Assembly (NCBI GenBank): GCA_023299895.1
Contig: JALZWI010000171.1
Span: 1-13,640 of the forward strand
Source of the DNA: Arenicella sp.
GTDB lineage: Bacteria > Pseudomonadota > Gammaproteobacteria > Arenicellales > Arenicellaceae
Direction of reading: 5' to 3'
Length of the DNA: 13,640 bases
Part shown: piece by piece, positions 1-6,587 of the stretch
Numbering within the stretch: the stretch's first letter is position 1
Layout of the letters: the number at the start of each line of letters is the position of its first letter
Made by a program: the position numbers and the translations under genes
Notes under the pieces: model-generated
The model's database searches: none
Told to the model about the DNA's origin: nothing
Seen by the model: only the letters and a program-made list of their open reading frames with translations

Positions 1-86
1 AAGCTCATCACGCGCGGCTTCGTCAACGCCCAAAAGTCCCGCCAATCAGCAGGGATATAATGGTCATGTGTCAAAGCCTGTTTCAT
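1..86 (-). CDS. cyoE: Protoheme IX farnesyltransferase (heme O synthase), N-terminal fragment
   Basis: Partial gene running off the left edge; only the first 28 residues are present. The translation contains WRDFWALTKPRVMS, which matches the N-terminal 'W..Y..LTKPRV' signature of CyoE/CtaB. This family transfers a farnesyl group from farnesyl diphosphate to heme b, making heme O for heme-copper oxidases in the inner membrane. The ATG at 86-84 has an AGGTG ribosome-binding site at 93-97. It lies downstream of the ctaD tail on the same strand, which fits its role in assembling that oxidase. The identification rests on a short but characteristic motif; the catalytic DxxxD motifs lie outside the window. 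Confidence 0.75.
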   Translation of the reverse strand, partial: MKQALTHDHYIPADWRDFWALTKPRVMS

Positions 87-181
87 TCAATACACCTGAT
101 GCAATTAATGGACCCGCAGGCCCATTAATATTATGGGGCAATAGTGCCCTTTTGATACGTCAACCTATTTACCTCTGGTCG
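87..181 (-). other. Intergenic spacer between the ctaD tail and cyoE, with inverted repeats
   Basis: The spacer carries an inverted repeat with arms TTAATGG (105-111) and CCATTAA (122-128), whose inner CC/GG bases could pair as well. An overlapping imperfect palindrome lies at about 122-137. No T-tract follows on either strand, so an intrinsic terminator is not supported. The first bases (about 166-178) repeat the end of the ctaD tail. The function of these repeats is unknown. Confidence 0.4.
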
Positions 182-346
182 TTATTTAACCTCTGGCAAT
201 GTTTCAAATTGGTGGAAAGGTGGTGGGCTAGACAATGTCCATTCTAGCGTTGTGGCACCCTCGCCCCAATAATTACCTTCGGCTTTTGGACCAAAGAATA
301 GAGAATAAAATACGTTGATGAAGAAGATCACAACGCCAACCGCCAT
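182..346 (-). pseudogene. ctaD: 3' remnant of cytochrome c oxidase subunit I
   Basis: The last 54 codons plus stop of an aa3-type oxidase subunit I. They comprise the final transmembrane helix (MAVGVVIFFINVFYSLFFG) and the conserved tail WGEGATTLEWTLSSPPP, followed by FHQFETLPEV. All catalytic parts (heme and copper ligand histidines, proton channels) are absent, so this piece cannot work alone. A complete ctaD would be expected elsewhere in an aerobic genome. That cyoE follows on the same strand suggests this is the authentic 3' end of an oxidase gene, not a random insertion. The remnant is in frame with the upstream permease. Confidence 0.85.
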
Positions 347-1471
347 GATGGCATAACCTAGCGATGCCACTTGGCGTGCTATTGATGTCAACTTATTACC
401 AACGATGCGATGACTGTAAGCAAGAAGTAAGGCTAATATAAGAGCCAATAGCGCTGTAATTACTGCAAGGCTAAAGGTGTTTATGATAAGCGTCCAAAAA
501 CTTGCTTCAAATATTTGAGTGTAGGTTAGTAATGACCAGACCAGTAGTTGCCAAACGGGAATAATGAACCCAATGAGTAAAGGAACACAACACAGTGAAA
601 AAGCAATAATTGCTTTCCAAATGCTGAGTTGTTTTCTAGTGTTAGTGTGTTTGTTGCCTTTAGTATGGTAGCGCGCACGTCGCCGAGATTGTTTTTCTAT
701 GACAGTCAAAATAATCACAAACGACAGAAGCATTAACGCCAACTGTGCAGCGCCATTAACGCTATCGAGTCCATACCAAGTACGAAATATGCCAGTGGTG
801 AAGGTATTAACGCCAAAATAGCTGACCGCACCAAAGTCTGCCAATGTTTCCATTAATACTAACGACATGCCGGCAATGATGGCCGGTCGAGCTATCGGTA
901 AGGAGATCTTGAAAAACGCTTTTTTACGTGAATAACCCATTAGGCGTACGACATCAGTATATTGCTTAGATTGTTCAAGAAATGACGCGCGTGCGAGCAA
1001 ATAAACATAAGGGTATAAAACAAATGACATAACAAATATAGCACCACCCATCGAGCGGATCTCTGGAAACCAATATTGTCCATAGCGTAAGTCATAGCTG
1101 TCACGAATAAATCCTTGTAACGGTCCAGCGATATCCAATAAGCCAGTATAAGAATAGGCGATGATATAGGTCGGCATGGCTAAAGGGAGCAGCAATGCCC
1201 AATTGAGAATTCGCACCCCAGGGAAATCATATTGACTGACCAACCAAGCACTGCCAACACCAATGCCAAATGTTAGAACAGCAACACCGATCACTAGTTT
1301 TAGTGAACTAACAATATAATCGGTTAAGACGGTACTGCTTAAATGCGCCCAAATTTGTTGGCTGTGATCGATATTAAAGCTGAGAACTAATAGGGTAATT
1401 ATTGGGAAAAATATTAGTCCAGCTGTAGCTGTACTAGCTAATTGCCAGGAAAAGTATTTTTGTTTAAGCAA
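182..1471 (-). CDS. Chimeric reading frame: truncated Fe(3+) ABC permease (FbpB) joined to the C-terminus of cytochrome c oxidase subunit I (CtaD)
   Basis: Residues 1-375 form a binding-protein-dependent permease of the FbpB/SfuB ferric iron type. Multiple membrane segments are visible, with the first EAA-loop at about 171-200 (DVVRLMGYSRKKAFFKISLP). The second half begins near 285 and reaches the usual 'ASLGYAI' element. At that point family members continue with 'PG' and several more helices including a second EAA loop. Here the frame continues as MAVGVVIFFINVFYS and WGEGATTLEWTLSSPPP, the unmistakable CtaD C-terminus. FbpB proteins are usually over 500 residues, so about a quarter is missing and the transporter is probably inactive. 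The start is TTG at 1471; an in-frame TAG lies nine codons upstream, and AGAGGA precedes it at a long spacing. It follows fbpA by 27 bases. No fbpC ATPase gene follows. It could be a genuine fusion scar or an assembly artefact. Confidence 0.85.
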   Translation of the reverse strand: MLKQKYFSWQLASTATAGLIFFPIITLLVLSFNIDHSQQIWAHLSSTVLTDYIVSSLKLVIGVAVLTFGIGVGSAWLVSQYDFPGVRILNWALLLPLAMPTYIIAYSYTGLLDIAGPLQGFIRDSYDLRYGQYWFPEIRSMGGAIFVMSFVLYPYVYLLARASFLEQSKQYTDVVRLMGYSRKKAFFKISLPIARPAIIAGMSLVLMETLADFGAVSYFGVNTFTTGIFRTWYGLDSVNGAAQLALMLLSFVIILTVIEKQSRRRARYHTKGNKHTNTRKQLSIWKAIIAFSLCCVPLLIGFIIPVWQLLVWSLLTYTQIFEASFWTLIINTFSLAVITALLALILALLLAYSHRIVGNKLTSIARQVASLGYAIMAVGVVIFFINVFYSLFFGPKAEGNYWGEGATTLEWTLSSPPPFHQFETLPEVK

Positions 1472-1498
1472 AATGACTGCGGTCTATCCTCTGGCTGC

Positions 1499-2539
1499 TT
1501 ACTTCCAGCCAGCACGGTCCATCAAACGCACTGCGGCAGCATTATTTTCGCCTAGTTGGTCTAGTTGAAGTTGGTCTGCTTTAAATTCTCCCCAAGCGGC
1601 TAGTATTTTATTCACCTTAATGTCTTGTTTAACAGGGTATTCAAAATTAACGTCGGCATATAATTGTTGCGCCGTGTCTGATGCTAAGTATTCCAATAAT
1701 TTAATTGCATTGTCTTTATTGGGCGCTGTTTTAACAATACCGGCACCGCTGACGTTAACATGCGCTCCACGATTTTCTTGGTTTGGCCAGATTACAGATA
1801 ATTCTTGACCAGCCTTGTGATCGGCAGCATTGTTTTTGTCTGCCAACATCTGAGCAAGATAATAAGTGTTGGCAATTGCAATATCACATTGGCCAGCCGC
1901 TGAAGCACGAATTTGATCACGATCGCCGCCTTGCGGGGAACGGGCAAAGTTGGCAACAAGTCCAGTTACCCAGTCCTCTGTTGCTTGCTCACCGACTGTT
2001 GCGATCATTGCAGCAACCAGTGATTGGTTGTAAATATTATTCGACGAGCGGATGCAAATTTTCCCTTGATAAATAGGGTTGGTTAAGTCTTCGTAGGTAT
2101 TTGGCTTTTCAATCGTTGAATAATTAACCAGCATAATCGGCCTAACGCGAACAGACAGGCCAAACCATTGTGAATCTGTGTCACGGTATTTGGCCGGGAT
2201 ATTTTCATTCAATACACTTGAATCGACTGCGTTAAATATGTCTGCTTGTTTGGCTCGCCATAAACGGCCCGCATCAGTGGTGAGTAATACATCCGCTGGA
2301 CTATTGATTCCTTCACTTTGAATCCGCTTTAATAGAGCGTCGGCATTACTGCTGATGATATTGACTTGAATGCCTGTATCTTGCGTAAACGCATCCAGTA
2401 AGGGTTTAATTAATGCCTCTTGTCTGGCTGAATATAGGTTTACCTCGCCGTTAGCCATACAGGTTGACGTGGTTAGTAGCGTGCTTATTAATAGGGCGAA
2501 GACGGTCAAAGCTTTTAACATAATAGGGATTATTTTCAT
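1499..2539 (-). CDS. fbpA: Ferric iron ABC transporter, periplasmic substrate-binding protein
   Basis: A periplasmic iron-binding protein of the FbpA/FutA class that delivers Fe(3+) to an inner-membrane ABC permease. The ATG at 2539 gives 346 residues. An upstream in-frame ATG at 2584 lies inside the Fur box and -10 element, so it cannot be in the transcript. A Sec signal peptide is evident (hydrophobic ALTVFALLISTLL, likely cut after CMA near residue 29). The mature protein starts with the family-typical VNLYSARQEAL. The paired tyrosines known to bind iron in FbpA are seen in IANTYYLAQ (Y226-Y227). Length is normal. No good Shine-Dalgarno precedes 2539, and ATG 2521 is a possible alternative. 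It is cotranscribed with the permease gene 27 bases downstream. Iron repression through Fur is inferred from the operator. Confidence 0.9.
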   Translation of the reverse strand: MKIIPIMLKALTVFALLISTLLTTSTCMANGEVNLYSARQEALIKPLLDAFTQDTGIQVNIISSNADALLKRIQSEGINSPADVLLTTDAGRLWRAKQADIFNAVDSSVLNENIPAKYRDTDSQWFGLSVRVRPIMLVNYSTIEKPNTYEDLTNPIYQGKICIRSSNNIYNQSLVAAMIATVGEQATEDWVTGLVANFARSPQGGDRDQIRASAAGQCDIAIANTYYLAQMLADKNNAADHKAGQELSVIWPNQENRGAHVNVSGAGIVKTAPNKDNAIKLLEYLASDTAQQLYADVNFEYPVKQDIKVNKILAAWGEFKADQLQLDQLGENNAAAVRLMDRAGWK

Positions 2540-2569
2540 TATCTTGGGGAAATGGATGTCAATAAGAAT

Positions 2570-2588
2570 GATAATGATTCGCATTATA
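2570..2588 (-). promoter_or_regulatory. Fur box overlapping the fbpA promoter
   Basis: On the plus strand the 19-mer GATAATGATTCGCATTATA matches the Fur consensus GATAATGATAATCATTATC at 15 of 19 positions, with the left nine perfect. It covers the -10 element and presumed start point of the fbpA promoter, the usual layout for repression by Fe(2+)-Fur. The match is seen directly; Fur binding is inferred. Confidence 0.8.
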
Positions 2589-2610
2589 GATTGATAGGGT
2601 TAAATTGCAA
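2583..2610 (-). promoter_or_regulatory. Sigma-70-type promoter for fbpA-fbpB'
   Basis: On the minus strand, TTGCAA (2610-2605) is a -35 element with 4 of 6 consensus matches. A 16-base spacer separates it from a perfect TATAAT -10 element (2588-2583). Transcription would begin near 2576, leaving a leader of about 37 bases before the ATG at 2539. Confidence 0.7.
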
Positions 2611-2664
2611 AACCTTTATGTGTAAAAAACACAGACTAACTATCAGATTTGGTTGCGATTGCAT

Positions 2665-2670
2665 TATAAT
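2665..2670 (+). promoter_or_regulatory. Candidate -10 element for gcvH
   Basis: A perfect TATAAT stands about 90 bases before gcvH in the fbpA/gcvH divergent region. No convincing -35 hexamer lies 16-18 bases upstream. The surrounding GTATTATAATGC context is nearly symmetric, so it could also serve the minus strand. A weak call. Confidence 0.35.
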
Positions 2671-2695
2671 ACTGTCCTTAGTGAAACGGCGCACT

Positions 2696-2709
2696 ATTCA
2701 GCGCTGAAT
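2696..2709. repeat. Perfect 14-base palindrome in the gcvH leader
   Basis: ATTCAGCGCTGAAT is a perfect dyad with no loop, followed by a T-rich stretch (2710-2720). It lies between the candidate -10 and the gcvH ribosome-binding site, so it could be an operator. No regulator can be named. Confidence 0.4.
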
Positions 2710-2761
2710 CTTATTTTTCTTAAATTAGACAGTTGATCACAATACCAGACCGGAGAAAAAC

Positions 2762-3148
2762 ATGAGTGATACCCCAGATAATTTGGCTTATGCCGCCTCA
2801 CATGAATGGGCACGAAAATTAGACGATGATGTGATTGAAGTCGGGATCAGTGATTTTGCTCAAGCAGCACTGGGCGATGTTGTCTATGTTGAGTTACCAG
2901 AAGTAGGGCAACAAGTAACAGCAACTCAGGAATGTTGTGCCGTTGAATCGGTTAAAGCTGCATCTGATATTTATGCGCCTGTTAGCGGTGAAATAGTCGC
3001 TGTAAATGAAGCACTCGAGGACGAGCCTGAATTACTCAACGAGTCGCCTTATGAAGGCGGTTGGATGTTTCGAATTAAAGCTTCTAATGCCTCAGAGTTA
3101 GATAATTTACTAACAGCGCAAGCGTACCTTGCCCAAGCAGAAGATTAG
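2762..3148 (+). CDS. gcvH: Glycine cleavage system H protein
   Basis: The small lipoyl-carrying shuttle of the glycine cleavage complex. It passes the aminomethyl group of glycine between the P, T and L proteins in the cytoplasm. At 128 residues it is family-typical. The N-terminus has the diagnostic HEWAR, the core has [23 protein letters not shown], and the lipoylation motif is [12 protein letters not shown] with Lys65 as the attachment site. The C-terminal part includes [14 protein letters not shown] strong GGAG (2752-2755) sits six bases before the ATG. Neither gcvT nor gcvP is adjacent. A kinase gene follows after 55 bases on the same strand. The key lysine and fold motifs are intact, so it is probably functional. 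An alternative role as a lipoyl carrier in lipoate metabolism cannot be excluded. Confidence 0.95.
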   Translation: MSDTPDNLAYAASHEWARKLDDDVIEVGISDFAQAALGDVVYVELPEVGQQVTATQECCAVESVKAASDIYAPVSGEIVAVNEALEDEPELLNESPYEGGWMFRIKASNASELDNLLTAQAYLAQAED

Positions 3149-3203
3149 ATAAACTTAGTTTTTTTAAATCAATTCAATACCAAACCCTTAAACAGGAGTC
3201 TAC

Positions 3204-4145
3204 GTGAAAACTTTAATCGCGGGTTCAATGGCCTACGACACTATTTTTGTGTTCGAAGATAAATTTCAAAACCATATTTTGCCAGAGCAAACGCATATGT
3301 TGAATGTGTCATTCTTTGCTCCGACTATGCGCCGCTATCAAGGTGGTTGTGCGGGTAACATCGCCTATAATTTAAAATTACTCGGTGGTGAACCAATTAT
3401 TATGGCGGCGGTTGGTCAGGATTTTGCACCTTATGCTAAGCGTCTAGCTGAGTGTAATATTTCGGATGAATATATTAAGGTCATCGAAGATGAGTACACT
3501 GCTCAGGCGTTTATTATTAATGATATTGATAACAATCAAGTCAACGCGTTTCATCCTGGTGCAATGAATTTCGCACACCAAAACAAAGTGAGTGATGTCG
3601 CTAATGTTGAATTGGGTATTGTCTCCCCGGATGGTCGAGATGCAATGATTGAACACGCAACCCAATTTAATCAAGCCGGAATCCCATTTTTCTTTGATCC
3701 AGGTCAGGGTTTACCAATGTTTGGTGGAGAAGAATTGATACAGTTTTGTGAACAAGCGAACTACCTAATCTTAAATGATTATGAAAGTCATATGCTAATG
3801 GATAAATCAGGCCTTAAGCTTGATGATGTCGCAAGCCTAGTGGACGTTTTAGTTGTCACTAAAGGCGCTGAAGGCTCGGTTGTTTATGTTGATGGAGAGA
3901 CTATTGACGTTGCTGCTGCACCGATCAGTGCGGCAAAAGACCCAACTGGTTGTGGGGATTCATATCGAGCTGGCATGATGTTTGGTTTGAGTAAAGGCTG
4001 CGATTGGAAAACCAATGCTCAGTTAGGTGCTTTATGCGGTGCCATTAAAGTAGAAAGTGTTGGTACTCAACAACACAGTTTTACGCCAGATCAATTTTCT
4101 GAGCGTTACCAAACAGCATTTGGTGAGTCTTTGAGTGTCTTTTAA
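3204..4145 (+). CDS. PfkB-family carbohydrate/nucleoside kinase (adenosine-kinase-like)
   Basis: A 313-residue ribokinase-superfamily enzyme that phosphorylates a sugar or nucleoside hydroxyl with ATP in the cytoplasm. The first signature region is RRYQGGCAGNIAYNLKLLGG (44-62). The NxxE element is NDYE (191-194), and VTKG lies at 218-221. The C-terminal signature is DPTGCGDSYRAG (246-257), which forms the anion hole and supplies the catalytic base Asp252. Proteins of this type are often labelled adenosine kinase, but substrate specificity cannot be read from the sequence, so no symbol is given. The start is GTG at 3204 with AGGAG about five bases upstream. Length is normal. It follows gcvH and is probably cotranscribed. 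The link between the two is not explained by any pathway I can name with confidence. Confidence 0.88.
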   Translation: MKTLIAGSMAYDTIFVFEDKFQNHILPEQTHMLNVSFFAPTMRRYQGGCAGNIAYNLKLLGGEPIIMAAVGQDFAPYAKRLAECNISDEYIKVIEDEYTAQAFIINDIDNNQVNAFHPGAMNFAHQNKVSDVANVELGIVSPDGRDAMIEHATQFNQAGIPFFFDPGQGLPMFGGEELIQFCEQANYLILNDYESHMLMDKSGLKLDDVASLVDVLVVTKGAEGSVVYVDGETIDVAAAPISAAKDPTGCGDSYRAGMMFGLSKGCDWKTNAQLGALCGAIKVESVGTQQHSFTPDQFSERYQTAFGESLSVF

Positions 4146-4200
4146 TTTAGAAATTAACAAGTAAAGGCTAATTTTTAAACCTCTAGTGTGTGTAAACCCC

Positions 4201-5019
4201 TTAATTTGTAAAGAATAGAGGCCGTGATTGATAGTCAGCGGGTAGGGCTATTTCAGCAATCTCGAGCAAGTCAATCGCATTAACCACAAAGCTGACCGGT
4301 GGCGTATCAGGATCAACTTGAGTTTGGTTACTGTACACCACTAAACCTGATAAATCGATGCCGTCAAGATTTGGTATAGATTGACCATATTGTTCTGCGA
4401 ATGGCTGCGCTTGTTTCGCAAGCAAAAGAAAAAACGCTTGGGCATTTAATAGCGTTTCATAGTCTTGGTTGGTCAGCGGTGTTGAATTTGCGTTGGTAAT
4501 ACAGACACGGCCAAGCTCTATATTGTCTTCAAGCACTGAATTTTCTTGGCAGGTAATACCGCGAAATTGTTGTTCAGCGAGCGATGTAAGTTGTAGCGCA
4601 GTGCTTGGTTGTGATTCTGGTACGTCGATACCAAAACCACGCATCAGACCTGCGAGGGTATCACGTTGTTCACTCGGCATGGCATCTAGTACACCAGTTG
4701 CGGCTTGAATCGTTTTGCCAAATTGTTCAATATTCGCTTTAGTAAGTGGCGATACAGTTCTCTCGTTATGATCGATAATGTAAAGAGTCTGTTCCGATGT
4801 ATCAAAGATTACTTCGTTCACAGTTATATCTTGAATATAGGCGGTATTTTCAGGGTCATTTGATTTGACTAACAGACGGCCATTTTTAACCAGTAAGGTA
4901 GCATTACCTGATCCGGTACTTAATGTAATCGTGCTGTCAGCGAAGCTGACTGAACTGAACGATAACAAAGAGCATGTCATTGCAAAAATAAATAGGGGTT
5001 TATTTGTGAGTTTTGGCAT
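4201..5019 (-). CDS. Exported protein of unknown function
   Basis: I do not recognise this 272-residue protein with confidence. A Sec signal peptide is clear: KLTNK, then hydrophobic PLFIFAMTCSLLSFSSVSFA, with likely cleavage after SFA near residue 27. The mature N-terminal half looks beta-rich (ITLSTGSGNATLLVKNGRLLVK). It is followed by LYIIDHNERTVSPLTKANIEQFG and a helical stretch LDAMPSEQRDTLAGLMRGFG. That order loosely resembles secreted DUF4412-type proteins, in which a 'YyiDhk.kty' strand precedes a methionine- and glutamine-rich helix; this is an impression, not an established match. Two cysteines (about 157 and 173, in GITCQEN and GRVCITN) could form a disulfide in the periplasm. It is divergent from lgt across 100 bases and convergent with the kinase gene. 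The ATG at 5019 has no clear Shine-Dalgarno. Confidence 0.75.
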   Translation of the reverse strand: MPKLTNKPLFIFAMTCSLLSFSSVSFADSTITLSTGSGNATLLVKNGRLLVKSNDPENTAYIQDITVNEVIFDTSEQTLYIIDHNERTVSPLTKANIEQFGKTIQAATGVLDAMPSEQRDTLAGLMRGFGIDVPESQPSTALQLTSLAEQQFRGITCQENSVLEDNIELGRVCITNANSTPLTNQDYETLLNAQAFFLLLAKQAQPFAEQYGQSIPNLDGIDLSGLVVYSNQTQVDPDTPPVSFVVNAIDLLEIAEIALPADYQSRPLFFTN

Positions 5020-5064
5020 AAGTAAACAAATGTTTAATTGGTGAGTAAAATCAATCAGTCAGGC

Positions 5065-5070
5065 TATAAT
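5065..5070 (+). promoter_or_regulatory. Candidate -10 element for the lgt operon
   Basis: A perfect TATAAT lies 50 bases before the lgt start, in the divergent gap with the exported-protein gene. The -35 position (about 5042-5047) is poor, so the call rests mostly on the -10 and its placement. Confidence 0.4.
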
Positions 5071-5119
5071 GTATCTTTATTTAACCTTAATGCAAGCCAA
5101 GAAGTGTTAATTCGAAACA

Positions 5120-5902
5120 ATGTTAGTACACCCAAATTTTGATCCTGTCGCACTACAGTTAGGCCCTATCGCCATCCATTGGTATGGTTTAATGTATGTG
5201 TTTGGTTTTTTAGGTGTTTATATATATGGTAGTTACCGTATAAGAAAATATTCTCGACTAAGTGAGTCAGGTTGGAGCAAAGATTTAATCAGCGACCTTA
5301 TTTTTTATGGTGCTCTGGGTGCTGTTTTCGGCGGGCGGCTTGGTTATGTATTATTTTATAAACCTGCTGAGTACCTAGCTAATCCGATCGAAATTTTGAT
5401 GATTAACCAAGGAGGTATGTCATTTCACGGTGGTTTACTCGGTGTTATTGTTGCCATGGCTTGGTTTGCGAAGACTCATAAATTCAGTATTTATGAGATT
5501 GGTGATTTTGTTGCACCACTAGCGCCTATTGGTTTATTTTTTGGTCGAATGGGTAATTTTATTAACCAAGAGCTATGGGGCAAACAGACCGACCTGCCGT
5601 GGGGCATGATTTTTACTAATGGTGACGCGGCAGCAAGGCACCCGTCAATGTTATATGAAGCGTTACTTGAAGGCGTTGTGTTATTGTTAGTAATCAGTTG
5701 GGTAGCTCGTAAACCAAGAACTGCGGGCACTCTGGCTGGGTTATTTTTAGTTGGCTACGCTATAGCTCGAATATTAGTTGAATTTGTGCGCGTACCTGAT
5801 GAGCATCTGAACTATTTGTTATTTGATTGGGTGACGATGGGGCATCTTTTGAGTTTGCCAATGTTCGCTTATGGTCTATATTTAATGCTTAGACGCATTT
5901 AA
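5120..5902 (+). CDS. lgt: Phosphatidylglycerol:prolipoprotein diacylglyceryl transferase
   Basis: The first enzyme of lipoprotein maturation. It moves diacylglycerol from phosphatidylglycerol to the lipobox cysteine at the inner membrane. At 260 residues and about seven membrane segments it is a complete member. Visible motifs are HPNFDPVALQLGP at the N-terminus, HWYGLMYVFGF (20-30), GGRLGYVLFY (71-80) and the Lgt signature GRMGNFINQELWG (142-154). H103 in SFHGG and R143, N146 and E151 match essential E. coli Lgt residues. R217 and E221 in RILVE fit the later essential Arg/Glu pair. The ATG at 5120 begins the family-typical N-terminus, with only a weak upstream purine stretch. It heads a plus-strand run with the DUF4124 gene and lnt. 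Confidence 0.97.
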   Translation: MLVHPNFDPVALQLGPIAIHWYGLMYVFGFLGVYIYGSYRIRKYSRLSESGWSKDLISDLIFYGALGAVFGGRLGYVLFYKPAEYLANPIEILMINQGGMSFHGGLLGVIVAMAWFAKTHKFSIYEIGDFVAPLAPIGLFFGRMGNFINQELWGKQTDLPWGMIFTNGDAAARHPSMLYEALLEGVVLLLVISWVARKPRTAGTLAGLFLVGYAIARILVEFVRVPDEHLNYLLFDWVTMGHLLSLPMFAYGLYLMLRRI

Positions 5903-5938
5903 CCTGTTAACTATTTTTTGATAATTAAGAGATTTAGT

Positions 5939-6553
5939 ATGAAACATCATCAACTACTATCATCAATTACGCTAAGTTTATGCGCGATATTTTTTTCTAC
6001 ACCTAGCCTCTCTGTGCAAAAATGCCAGGATGCCGATGGCAAATGGCATTATGGTGATGTGGCCGTTTCTGGTTGTGAGAACTCCAATGTGACCACTTTA
6101 AATGATCGTGGGTTTGTGGTTGATCAATTGGCCGCGCCGAAAACCGAAGAACAATTACTTGCTGATCAACAACAACTAGAAAAAGAAGAAGCAGAGAGAA
6201 TTCGTTTAAAAGTCGAAGAAGATGAGAAAATTAGAGTTCTGAGTATTTATGAAACGGAAGCGGATATAGACCGACAGCGTGATAACCAACTCAGTTCAGT
6301 CGATGGTAATATTTTAGTACATGAGGCTTATCTCAAAAGCATGGCGGTTCGTATTGAGCGATTAAATAGAGATCAGGCTGAGGTAAAATCAGAAAGAATC
6401 AAAGAGCAGTTACAAACAGAAATGGATCAAGCCAACGGCCGAGTAGAAAAATCTACAAAAGAACTTGCCGAATTGCGTGCGCAGAAAGTTGAAATTATGG
6501 AAAAATTCAAAAAAGAAAAAGAAATCTATTTAGCGCTTAAAAGCCCAAAATAA
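5939..6553 (+). CDS. Secreted DUF4124-domain protein with charged coiled-coil C-terminus
   Basis: A 204-residue exported protein. The ATG at 5939 is preferred over a TTG at 5918 because AAGAGA lies at proper spacing before it and it opens a normal signal peptide (MKHHQLLSSITLSLCAIFF, cut around residue 25-28). The mature protein starts with KCQDADGKWHYGDVAVSGC, matching the short DUF4124 module ('Y.C.d.dGk..y.d.p'), here with two cysteines that could pair. Residues from about 70 to the end are rich in Glu, Lys, Gln and Arg with heptad-like spacing, predicting a long helical or coiled-coil region. The molecular function of DUF4124 proteins is not established. It lies 36 bases after lgt and 34 bases before lnt, so it is almost certainly cotranscribed with both. 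It lacks a lipobox and so is not itself a predicted lipoprotein. Confidence 0.85.
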   Translation: MKHHQLLSSITLSLCAIFFSTPSLSVQKCQDADGKWHYGDVAVSGCENSNVTTLNDRGFVVDQLAAPKTEEQLLADQQQLEKEEAERIRLKVEEDEKIRVLSIYETEADIDRQRDNQLSSVDGNILVHEAYLKSMAVRIERLNRDQAEVKSERIKEQLQTEMDQANGRVEKSTKELAELRAQKVEIMEKFKKEKEIYLALKSPK

Positions 6554-6587
6554 TTCGTCTTGTTGCTAAGCTCTTAGACTCTTATTT

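Noticed and set aside
182..1471. Mobile element or site-specific recombination at the fbpB/ctaD junction
   Set aside because: No insertion sequence, terminal inverted repeat, target duplication, tRNA or integrase lies near the join; only possible microhomology.
2540..2584. N-terminal extension of fbpA starting at the ATG at 2584
   Set aside because: It overlaps the Fur box and -10 element, and it encodes a tail unlike any signal peptide start.
2671..2761. Glycine riboswitch in front of gcvH
   Set aside because: The leader is only about 90 bases, and I could not find the conserved core or the stacked stems of a glycine aptamer.
4146..4200. Bidirectional terminator between the kinase gene and the exported-protein gene
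   Set aside because: No GC-rich stem with a T-tract can be found on either strand in this convergent gap.
5918..5938. TTG start adding seven residues to the DUF4124 protein
   Set aside because: The ATG at 5939 has a better ribosome-binding site and opens directly on the signal peptide.
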